Positions 1-11,769 of a DNA stretch of 64,000 nucleotides are shown piece by piece; the first letter of the stretch is position 1, and every line of letters begins with the position of its first letter. A model generated the notes under the pieces. The model saw nothing but the letters and a program-made list of their open reading frames with translations, did not search any database and was not told the DNA's origin. The position numbers were made by a program, and so were the translations under genes. Source of the stretch: Phoronis australis (lineage: Eukaryota; Phoronida; Phoronidae); NCBI GenBank assembly GCA_002633005.1, contig NMRA01000101.1:821151-885150 (forward strand), in the 5' to 3' direction.

Positions 1-14
1 TTTTTTTCTTACAG

Positions 15-1922
15 ATAAACTTGAGGAAATGGAAGCACGGTTGCAAGTAAGTTCTCATTTTTTCGTGTGAAAAAGTGTTTTCAGTTGTATCACACGAGCA
101 AACATGATATACACTTGACCATCAAGGTATTTAAATTCCTCATTGCTTCGTATATTAGATCATGTTGTGTTTAAACTTATTAATAATTAATTTAAAGAGC
201 TATTGTTTACCTATAGTCATTCATGTCTTGTTATTATTTTCAGAAGGTGGAGTCTCGTGCCAGGTAGGTTTTCAACACACCTTTTCGTATGCAACGTCCT
301 AGAACAGTTTTGTCTAACCACGTTCGTGTCACAAGTTGTCATAAACAAATCCTTTTTTTTCCCTGGGTTTAAATATCTGTTTCTCGAAAACCGATTCGAA
401 AACTAACGAATCCCGAAATTGCATCAGGCCGAAACGTCTGAAATGTCGGTGTGTCCGTAACAACTTCGTTACTCACTAGAATTAAAGGTGATTTTTCGAG
501 CAACTCTCATATACATACAAAGGACATGCACCCGTGCGTGCTTCTAAAAACACTCCTGTGAAGTCAGAATACCCAAAATGCTATGGTCACTAACAGAACT
601 TATGTTCAGACCGACATTCATTTGAAATATAGGCATTTCAGGCTTTTGAAATAATAATTGGGATAAGTATTGCTTCTACGAACTGGTTTTTCGTAAGTTT
701 GTTATAACTCTGAAGAAAATTTCGGACTAAACAACTTGAACCGTTATTGTCAACTAATGTATTTCTGTGATGTTGATCACACGTGTGATATTACAAATAT
801 CAACAATATTTTAGGAGTTGGATTCACTTCTAAGTAGTCATGCCTTTTCTTTTAGGAACATCGAACATTATGACTGGAAAGCCTTAAACCTCAACACTGA
901 TCAAGGACAAATCAAGGTTAACGTTTTATTTTTTCCTCGTGGTGAATTGCAAAATTTTCTATTGAAGCTAATGTTTCAGTCACATCATGATCTACTATTT
1001 TTTCTATAAAATTATAAAATGGCACTTGCAGGAGGTGAAATTTTTCAAGAAGAGGATCAACTCCACCTTGAAAGTAACGTGGAACGGAAACTTGAGACAG
1101 CTTACGTCTGCCGGTCGAGGTTGCTGCCGGTGGTTTTTCAAAATCAACAACGAAGAATGTAAAAACCCAACAACAATTGATGCAGTGATTTACAAAGACA
1201 AACCATTGAATTTGCATGAACACGTTGCCAGTAAGTACCGTGAATTCTCATTTCTCGAATTCTCTTATCCTCTTGAAATGGCTTGAAAACGTTTTGCATA
1301 TTTAATTTATATTTGAAATGAGAGAAAACTTACACACAAACCAATTTTCATGTAAAACACTTACTGATAAACACGACAACGGTGGGACGAGTGCTTTCCT
1401 GAGTGGCGGTAGAAACCGATATGGAATTATAGTATCTCGTGAGGTGAATATATGTATTGGCCCACAGAACATTCTTGTTGAATTTCTCATTATGTCATGT
1501 TTTTGTGATTCTATCTTATTAATATCGACATAAGTAGTTGTAGTAATTGTTTCATGTGTTTATTACTTATTTTTGTCTCTACTGTCGCAAACCAGGGGCG
1601 AACTGACCATAGAGGCTGAGTATCCTTCAATTGAAATATGTGCTCCTATAGCAAAAAAAGTAATTCTGATTTTAGGATAAAATAAATTTAAGTCAAGTAT
1701 GCAGTCAAAATCTATATCAAAGTATTTGATTTGTGGTTGAACTAGACCAAGTAGTATAAAAAGACCATTCTTTCTTTTGCAGTCGACGGAATGTGTAAAG
1801 TGGCACTGGCTGGTACCATACCCGTGAGTTTCAATGTTGGCAAGTGTCCTGGGAACTTCGGCATTTCAAACTGCTACACGTGCTGGAATAGCGCCTGTCA
1901 CGTCATCATTGAAGAAATATGA
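15..1922 (+). CDS. CTHRC1-like secreted protein, copy A (5' partial)
   Basis: Four coding exons: 15-46, 815-916, 1032-1230, 1783-1922; the signal-peptide exon lies left of the window. Exon lengths (32, 102, 199, 140) equal those of copy C. The first two visible exons encode a short heptad-like stretch (DKLEEMEARLQ, then ELDSLLSSHAF). The last two give the cysteine-rich domain, with GCCRWFFKINNEEC, PTTIDAVIYKDKP and CWNSACHVIIEEI. These match the C-terminal domain of collagen triple helix repeat containing 1 (known members: CCQRWYFTFNGAEC, PIEAIIY, GWNSVSRIIIEEL). CTHRC1 is a secreted glycoprotein linked to matrix remodelling and Wnt/PCP signalling; the role here is unknown. An N-S-T sequon lies in INSTLK. 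Oddities: the donor after 815-916 reads gttaac where B and C have gtaacg, and a Cys present in B and C (PCSHAF) is Ser here. Confidence 0.85.
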
Positions 1923-2379
1923 ATCAATGAACACTTCTATTAACACCTAAAGTAGTTTAGCTTGATACATGTTCTTCTCAAATTCATCTGGAGATTAGTT
2001 AGTATCAAAACCACAAACTACGATTAAAGGACTCTGTGCATATTGTTCACAAATATAGAAGACACACTGATGTCACACTTTTTTGCTTGTGTGACTCTTT
2101 CATAGTTGATGGATAATAGCCTATTAGGTTTAATTAGGATTTGAGGTTTTTGGAGGTCTGGCACGTGCTGATAAGTTTTCAGTTACACAAAGATTATTAG
2201 GGGTTCGCCTTCTAGGGTGCAAGGATTTGTGTTATCCTGACTTCAAATCGGTCACTGCTCCCCTGCTAAGGAGAGTTCATCTCTCCTTATTTCTTTAAAA
2301 TTTGTTCTGAGATGTTTCGCCAAAATAAAAATTAACGTGCAAAGGGTATAAATACAGGCTAATTGCATTAATCTAAAAT

Positions 2380-4215
2380 TTTGTAGTATGCTGATGCCAC
2401 AGTCATCTGTCTGGATGGTTCCAACGAATCACAAAAGAGTTTATGAGTTCACTGGACCTGTTTCACAAGCTCTGGGGTTTAAAATCCTACTTGGGTATTG
2501 TATATGGATTGGTTCCGTGAAATTCTGCAAATTACGCCTGTGTCCAGGATTCAATCTCTCATGGCGTAGAGATTCATTTATAGCGTTGGTATCAGCTATC
2601 TTATTAACCTAAAAGACACGTTAGCTAATAATTATGATGATAAAATTCAAGAGATCAGGTCGACTTGAACTAATTTGTCCAAAAGGTCTCTAACGCCTTT
2701 TGGCAAATAAACAGTTATTCATGTATTTGATCTGCCATCTTCTGACAACATTGACTTTACCGCAAGACGACACAATTGAATCGTTAGACAAATTGTTTTG
2801 TAGTTTCATCTGGCAAAACAAACCTGACAAAATTAAGATAACCATCATAGCTCACCACTTTTCGTTGGGAGGGTACTAAATGATACATTTGAAGTCATTC
2901 ATCAAATCCCTTGCTTGATAAGATTAATAGTAAGAGGTGATGGAGCCTGGAATGAATTGTTAATTTCAACAAATCGGTTACTTTCTCGTACCTGGTATCA
3001 TTTTAATAAGGCGTTCTCTAGTTTTTTCGAGATGTTGAAAAACTGATCGCCAGTTTTACTCTTGACGAGGCATTGAGACTCTATGACCCAATTTGCTTTA
3101 ATCGCAAAATTCTCAGTTTCAGGAAGTACTATTTTGTGAGAGTTGGTATGGTAATGTTGATGTATACAGTTATGATCTGAATAGCAATTTGATGTCTCAC
3201 GAGTACTTTTGTAATAATTATGGATTTCTCCACCATTCACAGGTTAATTGTTCCTAAGTTTCTTAAAAATGTGGATTCGTCCAAAATTATTCTTCCTCTC
3301 CTCCCAAAGTTTATTGCCACTTCACTTTATATAGTCAAAAGTGAGACTCATAACAGGTTTGTTATTTGTTGTTGTATTCAGTTATGATTTGAATAGCAAT
3401 TTCATGTCTCACGAGTACTTTTGTAATCATTATTGGTTTCTCCCTCCACCATTCACAGCATTCATGGGCGTGAGGTTTATTGTTGGTAATTTTCTTAAAA
3501 ATGTGGATTCGTCCAAAATTATTCGTCCTGTCTTCCCAAAGTTTATTGTCACTTCACGTTTTATACCGAAAAGTGAGATTTATAACTAGTTTGTTATTTG
3601 TTTGTACATCAAACCATAGAATATAGACAACTATAGTCTATGATCGAGGTAAATGAGCTAGAGAATTATCTGAATGAGGTTCTTTCATGTGGATTATGGG
3701 GAAATGCCCAAGCTTTAAATTATTCGTACTAGTGACACCAATCTTAAGTGGCTTCAGACTTACTCACAGAACCTTCAATACAAACTGTTTCCAGTGTAAA
3801 TAGCCATAGTAAATTCACTGACATTTTGGAAAAGAATCTGATAAGCTTTGTCATGTTTTGGGACTGTGTGATTGTACAGAATTGAATTTTTGAAGGCCAG
3901 TGGACAATTGGGTAATAGCAAAACAAAGTCTGATCGCTCTTATTTTAAGCTTGGTTGATGTTATCTTCGGGAAATTGGGTCGAGCCAGACCATGTCACTA
4001 ATCTTATTATTTGCTTAGGAAAACGTCATATATACAGAGCTAGATTAAATTCCAGACACCCTTGTTTTGCAATGGTTGTAAATGAATTTCATATGTGTTA
4101 TAACATAGAAAAGGTAATTTACCACAGGGGATTGAATTTTGAGATAGTTAGAAAAGGGTTGATCCCCAGTAGAAGGACTTCTTGGCATTCATTTGGTTAT
4201 ATTTGATTCCAGTGT
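2380..4215 (+). mobile_element. Degenerate LINE reverse-transcriptase remnant, downstream of copy A
   Basis: Conceptual translation across several frames gives LTTLTLPQDD, then LDKLFCSFIWQNKPDKIK and HHFSLGG. This is the C-terminal side of an L1/Tx1-like ORF2, where FIW-x-GKP-x-KIKR and GG(L/F) motifs follow the RT core. Near the end, IYRARLNSRHPCFAMVVNEF (4040-4090) resembles the terminal part of such ORFs. Stops and frameshifts are frequent, so it is dead. The homologous remnant follows genes B and C, so it was present before the gene duplications. Family assignment is by motif only. Confidence 0.7.
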
Positions 4216-4277
4216 GAAATGAATGTGGATGTTTTAATATAAAAAACGCTTGCGTGTCTGCTTAATGTAAAAGTTAA

Positions 4278-4446
4278 ATATAGATTAGTACATGGCGAAG
4301 TCGTTATCCCCCGTTATCTAGAGCCCGAGTGGATTTTGGAGAATTATTGACCGACGGGCGTTAGCCCCGAGGGTGATAATTCTCCAAAATCCACGAGGGC
4401 TCTAGATAAGGGGGATAACGACTGAGAACATGCAGTAATCTATTTA
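4278..4446. mobile_element. Long fold-back (palindromic MITE-like) element
   Basis: The core arm 4300-4350 (GTCGTTATCCCCCGTTATC... GATTTTGGAGAATTAT) is the near-perfect reverse complement of 4375-4422. The arms extend outward: TAGATTAGTACATG on the left against CATGCAGTAATCTA on the right. The spacer of about 24 bp is GC-rich and contains GGGCGTTAGCCCCGAGG. Such a structure is typical of a non-autonomous fold-back DNA transposon. No coding capacity. Confidence 0.7.
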
Positions 4447-6496
4447 TACCACATACTAAACGAGAAACATTGCAATGAATCGATCTACCTTTCTCGACTC
4501 GTCTCGAGCTTTGTAACTACTTTCTATATAAGAGGCCCGGGGTAGGAGGTCGTGACCTTTTAAGAAAAGCCGAGATGTTTTTGTCAAATAATGCTTATAC
4601 TCAAAACCAATTGGAAATTTAAACGAAATAACAATGAAGTAAATCTATGAATTAAAGTTTAGCAATTATTATAGCTTATTACACATTTTATCACGCCAAG
4701 CTTCGACCGGGAAAATATCGTCTGCTAAAGTAAGTTACCATTAGTAACTGACTATAATGCTCAAGTCAAAGGATCCCGAGTTTTGTGTTTGCTATGGATG
4801 GCTGAAGTGAAGCATCCGTGGAATTTCTAGTAACGAGTGTCATACCTTGTAGACGTAGTATTATATAGGCCTATAGTGTATTGGGGACGATCAGAAGCTG
4901 AGGACCCCTGTGACATGTTTATGGGCCATGGTGTTTACTTATCCATATTTCAGTTACGATTGCGCCAGTGGTCTGAATCGGACACTTGAAGTCGGGTCTG
5001 AGCCCCCCCCCCCCGACACACGAACTAAAACTGCACACATTAATAAATCTTGTTTCAGCTGTATAATGTTAATCACCAGGGTTTTCTCACGCTGTTGGTG
5101 TTTTATTTTTTGCCACTGCAGCCAAGGCAGGGGGGCCTGGTCCCCCCTAAATCCGCCTATGATGTTTAGCGTTTCAAAGTGTTGGAGGAAAATGACGTTT
5201 TTGCATACTGAAAACAGCAATTTTTCAATATAAAAACAGGTAAATTGCGTGCAATGAGTGAAAACACATAATAGAATTAGGAAGTGTGACATGAGGAGTA
5301 CTAAGTAAAAGTGATGCCAATAATTTTGCTGTATTCATCACTTCTTGACAGGCAAGGTAAAACTGGAAGCACTTTCTGTAGTGTTGAAAGTGGGTGTCCA
5401 TCAAGTGCTTCTACAAGCCAGTTTTCGGGGCTGTGGACATTGAAATATATATTTGTAGATAGATCTTGAATGTGTGAACACTCTCTCGACTGGGCTGTTT
5501 TCAGTTTTATTCTACAAAATGTCTCAATGTTGCGTATTCTGCACTTTATAATCGAATTAGTTTGAAAATGGTTTCAAAGGAAGTAATTAATGAGAATCAG
5601 CAGTTTAGGGATCATAATGCTGTCTGACCTATCCATATCACCATTTTACCTGTGAGTCAAAAGTTGCGTAGGCACAAGTGAAGGCATAATTATTTGGCCT
5701 GGTGCCAATACCCAAAACGGTTAATGCCCGTAGAGACAAGTTTTAGGTTGACATGAATAGTTCGGCTTGTGCACTATTTCAAGACAATTTAGGTTTTATT
5801 CATGAACAATTGTTTGGAATTCAGGGTTTGAGACTGTATGGAATGGTCGATATGTAGGCAAAAGCCTACATCACAAGAAAGACATCGATGAATGAAAAAC
5901 AAAAATGAAAAATTATCAAAATTCCATGGTGCATTCAAAGGTTATCGCTATTCATGTGTAAAATTTTGTCTCACTGTTTTGATCGGGTCGGCCATCTTGC
6001 GATATATGCGGTAAAGGTTACGAGTTTACAATTGATTTAAGTTTAAAAAAATTATTTTCACAAATATTCTAGCAGTAAAATTTACTGACACATAACCTTA
6101 CATACCATTCCGTACAACACAATGGTTACAGGATGGTGTAACTTATTGCTCACAATTCACGTTGGACAACATGGCGACTTTATTGAACTGAAAGGCATGT
6201 TCAACCGGTTAATTTATAATCGGTGAAGATTAAACTATGGACTTGTAGACACAATGGTACAAAAAAGCAGTTTCGTAAAATTTTCCCGGTTGCATATTAA
6301 CCAATATGAATCTTCTATGTATTTCAATCTGAAGTGCCTATTCAGTTGACCTTGCACTCTGCTAAAATACTGTTGAAGTTGTTTTGAAATCGTTTTTGGT
6401 TTGAAAGTCGTTTTTTTTCAATGTATGATTATGTGTCACAACGGGACAAAAAGTCATATACTTATACATTTTTCTAAATTTGATGCATATAAATTG
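4447..6496. other. Intergenic, no gene seen
   Basis: This stretch is present only in the A-B spacer and has no counterpart between B and C. Near 4990-5010 there is a run of C. Around 5125-5160 lies a fragment (ggggggcctggtccccc...aaatccgcc) of a dispersed repeat also seen near 15350-15500, 21270-21300 and 61640-61800. Only short chance ORFs are present. Confidence 0.5.
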
Positions 6497-7155
6497 GGAT
6501 TGTTCTAAAACCCCCTCGACCCCCACACGTACCCACGATCCCCTCGACCAACGACCCCCTCGACCCACGATCCCCTCGACCCACGATCCCCTCGACCCAC
6601 GAACCACGACCCTCTAGACCCACGCCCACAACCCCCTAGACCCAGTCTACACATCTATTTTTAGTGATATCGAAACGTCGTGGCGGTCATCTTGGAAGTG
6701 ATCCAGTTTCCGGTAGTCAGATTTTGGTTTTTTCCTGTTCATAAGTTCACCCAGTAGAGCATAAAACCACTCTAAAATCTTTTGATGCAATTTGTTGTGA
6801 GTCAAAATTTGGCCCGTTCAGTAAACGAGTATACAACGGAAAACAATAATAAAAATGTGAAATTATGTCCATTCACGTTAACGTACTTTCTCCCTTAGTT
6901 TAGAACAGGGTCATTGGTATCCGCTCGAGGGACTAATTAGCATCACACTTCGCTATTTAGGATCATGTTCTTACGCCACTTTCTGTTTTAACCACCAGAC
7001 TTGAGCCACAGTAGATTCGCTTCTAGGCAAGTCTTATGGGAAAATCATTCAGCGACTTAATGTATGAAATGTATAAAAAGCGCAAAGATACATTGATTAC
7101 CACAGGTCGTGAGTCGAGGGGTTGTGGGTCGTGGAGGTTGTGGATCAAGGAGGTC
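6497..7155. mobile_element. MITE-like element, third copy (A-B spacer)
   Basis: It begins with GGGATTGTTCTAAAACCCCC, the same terminus as the elements in intron 2 of B and C, followed by imperfect repeats of ccctcgacccacgat. The other end has the complementary GT-rich repeats (gtcgaggggttgtgggtcgtgg, 7110-7135). Internal sequence near 6815-6905 (aataataaaaatgtgaaatt) matches the reverse complement of 16340-16410 inside the copy C element. The right boundary is uncertain. Confidence 0.55.
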
Positions 7156-7942
7156 ACCAGGGGCCATCAGTAGTCCAAGTATCTAAAAATTGACATCGAC
7201 TGATTTGATCACCATAGAAACATGTTTGCAAAAATTAATGAAGCCCTTTTATGAGATTTATGAGATAGAGTTGCATACTGCGGGTAGTCAGGTATTTTAA
7301 ATGCGCGATGGCATGCCTTTTCTATCGGCTGTCATTTGCTTTAAAAATACAAAAACCCATTTTTAAGTTTTATTTTTTTAATCAAACCGCAAAGTGATGA
7401 AAAATCATCGGAAATCACCAACACCTCACACATCGGTCCCCAGAGCACCTCAGAAAAGGCGAAAAATCAAATACACAAAATTAGGCAAAATTTACCGAAC
7501 TTGTGAACTCCAGTGGAAGTTAACGCAAAACCCTTCTCTTCTGATAGAGGGGTTCATTGTCTACCCAAATAATATAAAGATTTATTCTTTCCCGTTCTTT
7601 TAAGTCGACTTAAAACAAAATATCTAAGTGAACCTTTTTGAACTAAAAATGGGGCTATTTTGAGCCAAAATATTAATGATGCTGTAGATTAAAAAATAAT
7701 GTCCCAAAAGTTTTCAAATAAACATTTTGAACATATACTATCACGATGTATGTACACACAATTTTTGTCAAGATCAGAGTCGGTGACCTTGAGTCGTCCT
7801 TTTGATGCCCTCGTGGAAAGACAGTTGCCCTGTGTCAGAAGGGAATATTTGGAAAACAAATTGTTAACAGATACTAAGTTCCTAGAAAAGAAAGGGTCCC
7901 GGATGGTATAAAAACCGTAGTAATAACATACACTGCGTCTAG

Positions 7943-7950
7943 TATAAATA
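7943..7950 (+). promoter_or_regulatory. TATA box of copy B
   Basis: TATAAATA lies 46 bp before the ATG of copy B, within tagTATAAATAgcgag. The same sequence at the same distance precedes copy C. That would put a transcription start near 7973 and leave a 5' UTR of only about 15 nt. The upstream block from about 7165 is homologous to that of copy C (from about 14165), so B and C share their proximal promoter. Confidence 0.65.
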
Positions 7951-7988
7951 GCGAGTTTTCTTAACAACAGGTTAGATTTTGCTCCAAG

Positions 7989-10900
7989 ATGAGGTGTCCA
8001 GTTCTCACAACGTGGTTCTTGACGTCTTTTATTGCCGTATATGCAGAAAAGGGTGACACGTGTTTCTACGGTAAGCTATGATTGATAAAGTGCATTAAGA
8101 GAATCGTTTTCGCCATGAATGCGTACACGTTGTGAATTTTCTCAGTTGCTCTAAAATGTCAACCCGTAGATCGGCTTTACAAAATTCGCTGCTAGTGGCA
8201 CAAGGAAAGTTTGTGAAACTTTTCGCCACCTACAGCCTGTGTCAGTTGCAAGGCAAACAAATCCTCATATTTACTTGCGTTTTGAATTTCTTATCGGCGC
8301 TGCATGCGGTCTTAGTAATTGATGATTTAATCAGACAGGGGTGTCGTCTGTCTTGCATTTTGCCTGCACCAATTTCCTGTATTTACGACTCATTTGAGAG
8401 TCGTTTTAAAGCAATTGATTGTGCAGAGGCGGATCAAGGAATACTTAATAGGGAGTGGGGTCGGATCAAGGATTTTTTAAGTCAACAATTTGAAAATTCT
8501 AGTTTTGATATCATTAAAGTCAAGGGAAAAAGGTGTCCAGACCTGGATGTGCCTATGTTGTGTTGTAATTCAACAATAAAAAATAAATGTTACCGATAGT
8601 AATTGTTTCGTAAGAATATATATATGTGAACGTTCAAGCTTGCAAAGTTTCAAAAACTTGTATTAAATTACGAGGATTGTTTCTTACAGATAAACTTGAG
8701 GAAATTGAAGCGCGCTTACAAGTAAGTTCTCATTTTTTCGTGTGCAAAAGAAGTTTTTAGTTGTATTACACAAGCAATCATGATATCTACTTGACCATGA
8801 GGATATTTAAATTGCTCCATGCTTCCTAGAGTAGATCATGTTGTATGCAAAATTATTAATAATTAATGTAACAATGCCAGGCTATAGTCATTTATGTCGT
8901 TTTATTATTTCCAGAAGGTGGAGTCTCACGCCAGGTAGGTTTTCAACACACCTTTTGGTATTGCGTACGCAATTTGTGCAACGTCCTAGACAAGTTGTCA
9001 TATACAAATTCTTCTGGCCCCTGGGTTGGATTGTTTTAAACCCCCTCGACCCAGCACCCCACGACCCCCTAAACTAACGACACCCTCGTCCCACGACCCC
9101 CACAACCCACGACCCACAACCTGCAGCAATAGAGGTATCTTGGTGCTTTTTACAAATTACATACTCTTATTACGTTGCTGAGTGACTTTCCCGTCAGACC
9201 CAACTACACATTATCTACTCTGTGAGGGTAAAATGACGATCGAAGCTAATGATGTATTATTGTAAGTTTGTAGATTTGTATTTTATATTTCGCGCATAAT
9301 AAACCCAGTATATTTATCTACTTCTCTCTGGTTTCTCTCTCTATAAGTTGTCACCATGGTTCTCTCGTATGCGATTCGAACGAGTGAAAAAGTACACAAC
9401 GCTGCAAATATTTTTATCGGCTACGAACAGTCGACATTTTTGGCTTTCAAACTTGTCGAATCGACCCTTTTAAGTGCAAAAAATACGCACAGTGTTCTTT
9501 TAAGAACACTGTGCGTATTTTTAAAATACCAGTCAGACCCAGCGATGCCGAAGGTGATTCGATAACCTGACCAAGACGAACTAGGCTTTATGTATGTCGT
9601 GGGTCGAAGGGGTCATGTGTCGTGTATGGTTGGTAGAGGGGGTCGTTGGTAGAGGGGGTCGTTGGTAGAGGGGGTCGAGGGGATCTTAGAACATTCCCCC
9701 TGGGTTTAAATGTTTGTAACTAGAAAACCGGCTTGAAGACTAACGTTTTGATATCGTTGGTCTGAACCCCGATTGTGTATCCGGCCGAAGCCTCTGAAAT
9801 GTCCGAAATAATCGTCAGTGTGTCCATAAGAACCGCGTTATTCACTAGAATTATAGGTGAATTTTCGAGCAACTTTCAATCTAATATCTTCTCATATAGA
9901 TACAAAGGACAAGCACGGGAAGCGTGCTTTTAAAAACACTCCTATGATAACAGAATACAAATAACCAAAATGCTCACTAACAAAACTTATGTTCAGACTG
10001 ACATTAATTCGAAATATAGGCATTTCAGACTTCTGAAATAATAATTTGGATAAATATCGCTTCTTCGAACAAGTCTTTTGTAAGCCAGTTGTAACTCTAA
10101 AGAAAATTTCGGACTAAATAACTTGAACAGTTATTGTTAACTAGCATATTTTTATGATTTTGATCACGTGCGAGTTATTACATATGTTAACAATATTGTA
10201 GGAGTTGGAATCACTTCCATGTAGTCATGCCTTTTCTTTTAGAAACATCGAACATTATGACTGGAAAGACTTAAACCACGACACTGATCAAGGACAAATC
10301 AAGGTAACGTTTTATTTTTTCCTCGCGATGAATTGCAGTCTTTACTATTGAAGTAATGTTTCAGTCACGTCACTTTGTCTGTAATGAAATCTCTTTGCTG
10401 CTTAGTTAAGCATACAAGAATTCGATATTTTGCAGTTTGATTTACTATTTTATTCTACAAAATGGCACTTACAGGAGGTGAAGTTTTTCAAGAAGAGGAT
10501 CAACTCAACCTTGAAAATAACGTGGAGCGGGAACTTGAGAGAGCATAAGTCTCCCAGCGGTGGGTGCTGCCGGTGGTTTTTCAAAATCAACAACGAAGAA
10601 TGTACAAACCCAACAACAATTGATGCAGTGATTTACAAAGACAAACCAATGAATTTTCATGACCACGTTACCAGTAAGTACCGTGAATTCCCATTTCCCG
10701 GATCCTCTTATCCTCTTGAAAGTGGGTAGAGAACGTTTTCAATATTTGATTTACTTTTGGAATAAGAGGTCCATTAACACACGAACCAATTTTGAAGTAA
10801 AATACTTACTGATAAGCACGACAACGGTGGGACGAGGCCTTACTGACCGGCAGCAATGTGGGTGGAATCAGATAGTCAATTGTAGTATTTCGTGGCGTCA

Positions 10901-11331
10901 TCACATTGTTGTGGAATTTCTCAATATTTCATCATTCTAGAAATGGACGGAAGTAGTTGTTTTATTTGTTACTTATTTTTGTCTCTACTCTGTCGCAAAC
11001 CAGAAGCGGACTGACCAGGCTTTCCGGCAATGCCAAGTGAACTTCTCCCTGAATACCCTTCAATTGGAATATGTGTCCCTAACGTAATGCTAATTTTAAG
11101 ACAAAATAAATTTATGTGAAATACTCTGTATCAAAGCATTTGATTTGCGGATGAATTAGGACAAATAATATCAAAAACTATTTTTCTTTTGCAGTCGACG
11201 GAATGTGTAAGGTGGCACTGGCTGGCATCATACCCGTGAGTTTCAACGTTGGCACGTGTCCTGGACGCGGCATTTCAAACTGCTTCACGTGCTGGAATAG
11301 CGCCTGTCACGTCATCATTGAAGAAATATGA
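7989..11331 (+). CDS. CTHRC1-like secreted protein, copy B (complete)
   Basis: Five exons: 7989-8070, 8690-8721, 10202-10303, 10475-10673, 11195-11331; 552 nt, 183 residues, all junctions GT-AG and in phase. The start MRCPVLTTWFLTSFIAVYA is a signal peptide, probably cleaved before EKGDTC. A short heptad segment follows (LEEIEARLQELESL), then the CTHRC1-type C-terminal domain with CCRWFFKINNEEC, TIDAVIYKDKP, MCKVALAG and WNSACHVIIEEI. There is no Gly-X-Y collagen stretch, unlike vertebrate CTHRC1 (about 240 residues). Inferred to be a secreted oligomer, with the coiled coil perhaps replacing the collagen trimeriser. The last exon has one codon fewer than A and C (CPGRGIS against CPGNYGIS). 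Intron 2 carries an inserted MITE-like element. A TATA box and short 5' UTR precede it. Confidence 0.9.
9028..9697. mobile_element. MITE-like element in intron 2 of copy B
   Basis: Left end GGATTGTTTTAAACCCCCTC and right end gaggggatcttagaacattcc are imperfect terminal inverted repeats. The element is flanked by the direct repeat ccctgggtt (9019-9027 and 9698-9706). Copy A has a single ccctgggtt at 361-369 in the homologous place, i.e. an empty site. Subterminal runs of ccctcgaccc/gggtcgaggg are tandemly repeated. An 8-9 bp duplication fits hAT- or Mutator-type transposons; no transposase is encoded. Confidence 0.75.
9479..9522. repeat. 44-bp near-perfect hairpin inside the copy B MITE
   Basis: The 21-bp arms AAAAATACGCACAGTGTTCTT and AAGAACACTGTGCGTATTTTT are perfectly complementary around two central bases. 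The copy C element (16675-16700) has only the left arm and then runs directly into the shared flank (ccagtcagaccc). Confidence 0.85.
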
Positions 11332-11769
11332 AACAATGAAGACTTCTCCTAACAACTATAGTAGTTTAGCTTGACGTGTCCTTCTGAAATTTATCTGGAC
11401 ATAGTTTGGTATCAAATCCACAAACTATGATTAAAGGACTCTGCAAATTGTTTACAAATATGGAAGAAACGCTGATGTCGCACTTTTTCTCTTTGTTTCG
11501 CTGTCCTAGTTGATGGAAAATGGCCTATTATAGGTTCAATTAGGATTTGAGGTTTCTGGAGGTCCGGCACGTACTGATAAGTTTTCATTTGCAAAAACAT
11601 TATAATGGGTTCTTGGGTAAGACTTTGTTATCCGGCTGCCGCTGCTATGGAGACCTTTTCTCTCCTTTTATTTCTTTAAAGTTTGTGCTGGGATTACGGC
11701 CACAATGTGTCGCCAAAAAAAAAACATGCAAAAGGTATAAATACAGGCATATCGCATTAATCGAAAATT

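Noticed and set aside
8132-8599. 155-codon plus-strand ORF
   Set aside because: It lies in intron 1 of copy B, overlaps a dispersed repeat, and is not open in the homologous copy C intron.
8915-8934. Possible 20-nt micro-exon (aaggtggagtctcacgccag|gtagg) in intron 2 of the CTHRC1-like genes, also at 244-263 and 15857-15876
   Set aside because: Including it breaks the reading frame of the next exon (34 conserved codons). Joining 8690-8721 directly to 10202-10303 is in frame and continues the heptad pattern.
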